40,471 bases of DNA, taken from NCBI GenBank assembly GCA_031280615.1, contig JAITGO010000004.1:1-40471 (forward strand). Reading direction: 5' to 3'. The number at the start of each line of letters is the position of its first letter. The stretch's first letter is position 1. The stretch comes from Desulfobulbus sp. (GTDB lineage Bacteria; Desulfobacterota; Desulfobulbia; Desulfobulbales; Desulfobulbaceae). Under the pieces are notes generated by a model that saw only the letters and a list, made by a program, of their open reading frames with translations, did no database searches and was not told the DNA's origin. Position numbers and translations under genes: made by a program. Positions 39,323 through 40,471 of the stretch are shown piece after piece.

Positions 39323-40471
39323 CTACTGCGCCTCATAGTTATAAGGCAACCTCTCGGTTGATATAACAATACTGTCAATGTATAAATATTGCGTAGACTT
39401 ATCATTTTTCAAATAATTATCAAAAAGCACAATTTGCCTGAATTTCATCCCTGGGGTAATCCGCATGCCTAAATCATTCCCTATAGTAGTTACAGGAAAT
39501 TCCGACCCATCAAGATAAAATTCCTGTATGGAGTTTTCTTGACCAACATCATTAAGTTTGAGACAAATTTCGACAAGATGCCATTCACCATCTGCCAGAA
39601 AACCCGTGATATTATTCCCTCCATTTAAATTTGCGGGATCCGACAAGCTGCTGACCCAATGAGTTGAAAGATTGCGTCTATCATTAATATTGAAATAAGC
39701 CGATGTCCCTCCATCAGGATCTGTTTCTCTTATCCATTGCGGAAGCCAATACCCAGAAACATGGTTAATTGAGGGGATCATGAATGGTTTTTTGTAGTAT
39801 TGTTGACCTGCGTCAAGGTTTAAATAATGACTTGATACACTATCGTTTTTTGCCCAGAATCTACCCCAATAGATATCAGGATCACTTGCTCCGGTATAAT
39901 ATAATTCAGGGTTGAACGCATAAGCGCGTGCCACTTTCCACAAAACGGTTGTTTGTGTATTTCCAGGCGCTTTCGTATCAAAATCTAAATTTACAGGTGT
40001 TCTATACCAATACCTCAGCCATATTTTGTCATATCCATTGCGATCTACATTCCTCCATATCACATCGGGATCGGCAAAGTCGATATCAATACTCGCGGCC
40101 ATCCAGTCGCCACGACCATAAAAAGCATACACCAAAGCTTTTCCACCATTGCGACCTACTCCTGATTGGACACTTAACACATGTTGTCCGGATGGAATAA
40201 CGTTTTGCCCAGATACTCGAAAGCTCGTGGCATTCCACTGCGAGATGGCGAGGGCATGCGTATCTCTTACCGCTCCGGTATAGTCTTGAGCACTAGACCA
40301 CTCAGGAGTCGAATTAAAATTGTTTTCCCAAATAACCATACCATCTTCTGGCCCCGGATCATCTCCTTGTTGACCTATGTATATCTCATCGAAAGCTCCC
40401 AATGGGTATACATGGCCAATAAACATATCTTGTCCAACAAAAGAAGGTAAGGCAGCACTCCAGCTAGGAGT
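39323..40471 (-). CDS. C-terminal part of a large extracellular-type protein
   Basis: The frame is open to the right edge (383 codons visible), so the gene starts outside the window; an internal ATG at 40426 is not a credible start. The sequence is rich in Asn, Asp, Gly, Trp and Tyr with strand-like alternation (WLRYWYRTPVNLDF, WRYW-type aromatic patches, FLADGEWHLVEICLKLND, IQEFYLDGSEF, QLYIDSIVIS-like end). This is the style of a concanavalin/jelly-roll beta-sandwich, as in polysaccharide lyases and surface carbohydrate-binding proteins. It includes PGPEDGMVIWENNF, a linker then new domain start. No family is firmly identified. Base composition is much more AT-rich than the central region, which suggests transfer. 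Confidence 0.7.
   Translation of the reverse strand, partial: TPSWSAALPSFVGQDMFIGHVYPLGAFDEIYIGQQGDDPGPEDGMVIWENNFNSTPEWSSAQDYTGAVRDTHALAISQWNATSFRVSGQNVIPSGQHVLSVQSGVGRNGGKALVYAFYGRGDWMAASIDIDFADPDVIWRNVDRNGYDKIWLRYWYRTPVNLDFDTKAPGNTQTTVLWKVARAYAFNPELYYTGASDPDIYWGRFWAKNDSVSSHYLNLDAGQQYYKKPFMIPSINHVSGYWLPQWIRETDPDGGTSAYFNINDRRNLSTHWVSSLSDPANLNGGNNITGFLADGEWHLVEICLKLNDVGQENSIQEFYLDGSEFPVTTIGNDLGMRITPGMKFRQIVLFDNYLKNDKSTQYLYIDSIVISTERLPYNYEAQ

Noticed and set aside
1..40471. CRISPR arrays, rRNA genes and complete insertion sequences
   Set aside because: No regularly spaced repeats, no rRNA sequence and no intact transposase were seen on either strand.

Overview
The window looks like chromosomal DNA of an anaerobic, hydrogen-using bacterium, most likely a sulfate- or sulfur-metabolising member of the Desulfobacterota (Desulfobulbales-like). 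This is inferred from gene content: a soluble MvhADG-type hydrogenase joined to a tandem HdrA and an HdrCB-like protein, a complete hypFCDEAB set, a c-heme sensor kinase, a long YeiH-family exporter, an RRM protein and a SLC13/TrkA-C anion permease. The core is GC-rich. Both ends are visibly more AT-rich and look acquired.

Left end (1-4278): part of an integrated conjugative element. On the minus strand lie replication-type winged-helix reading frames, two small TraK-like proteins, an IncP-type TraL ATPase, a phage Rha regulator bracketed by a duplicated traL 3' end, and the first 30 codons of a membrane protein. The element abuts the 3' end of an intact tRNA-Glu(CUC) gene (4279-4354), a classic attachment site. 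Three strong hairpins separate the two.

Centre-left (4355-14111): a gabD-like aldehyde dehydrogenase, a flavodoxin-like protein, a DUF2284 protein and a small protein on the plus strand. On the minus strand are a YeiH-family exporter with unusual inserted domains, a 54-residue membrane protein after it, and a two-component system upstream (CxxCH heme-c sensor kinase plus NtrC-type sigma-54 activator).

Centre (14112-28447, minus strand): one long, mostly overlapping gene run. It starts with a maturation protease, then an HTH-HdrCB fusion, tandem HdrA, MvhD, MvhG, MvhA, a small Cys-rich protein, and hypF-C-D-E-A-B. The main result is that mvhA does not end where a normal reading stops. An in-frame UGA at 20594-20596 sits exactly where the proximal nickel-ligand cysteine belongs, and reading through it gives Asp-Pro-Sec-Ile-Ser-Cys-Ala-Thr-His plus a 25-residue removable tail. 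A small SECIS-like hairpin follows. The enzyme is therefore read as a [NiFeSe] group 3 hydrogenase feeding an HdrA flavin-bifurcation module whose HdrCB partner carries an N-terminal DNA-binding domain. A GltA/NfnB-like flavoprotein is divergent from the operon, and two palindromes lie in the gap.

Centre-right (30189-36622): a PduO-type cobalamin adenosyltransferase coupled to an FNR-type flavoprotein (possibly its cob(II)alamin reductase), a cold-shock RNA group (RRM protein, RhlE helicase, Csp, small basic protein) and a SLC13-type permease.

Right end (36795-40471): a 3' fragment of a tRNA-Pro(GGG) gene marks the edge of a second island, which holds a RelE/HigB-type toxin with its XRE antitoxin, a class I fructose-bisphosphate aldolase, a hairpin-rich spacer and the C-terminal part of a large, probably secreted protein running off the window.
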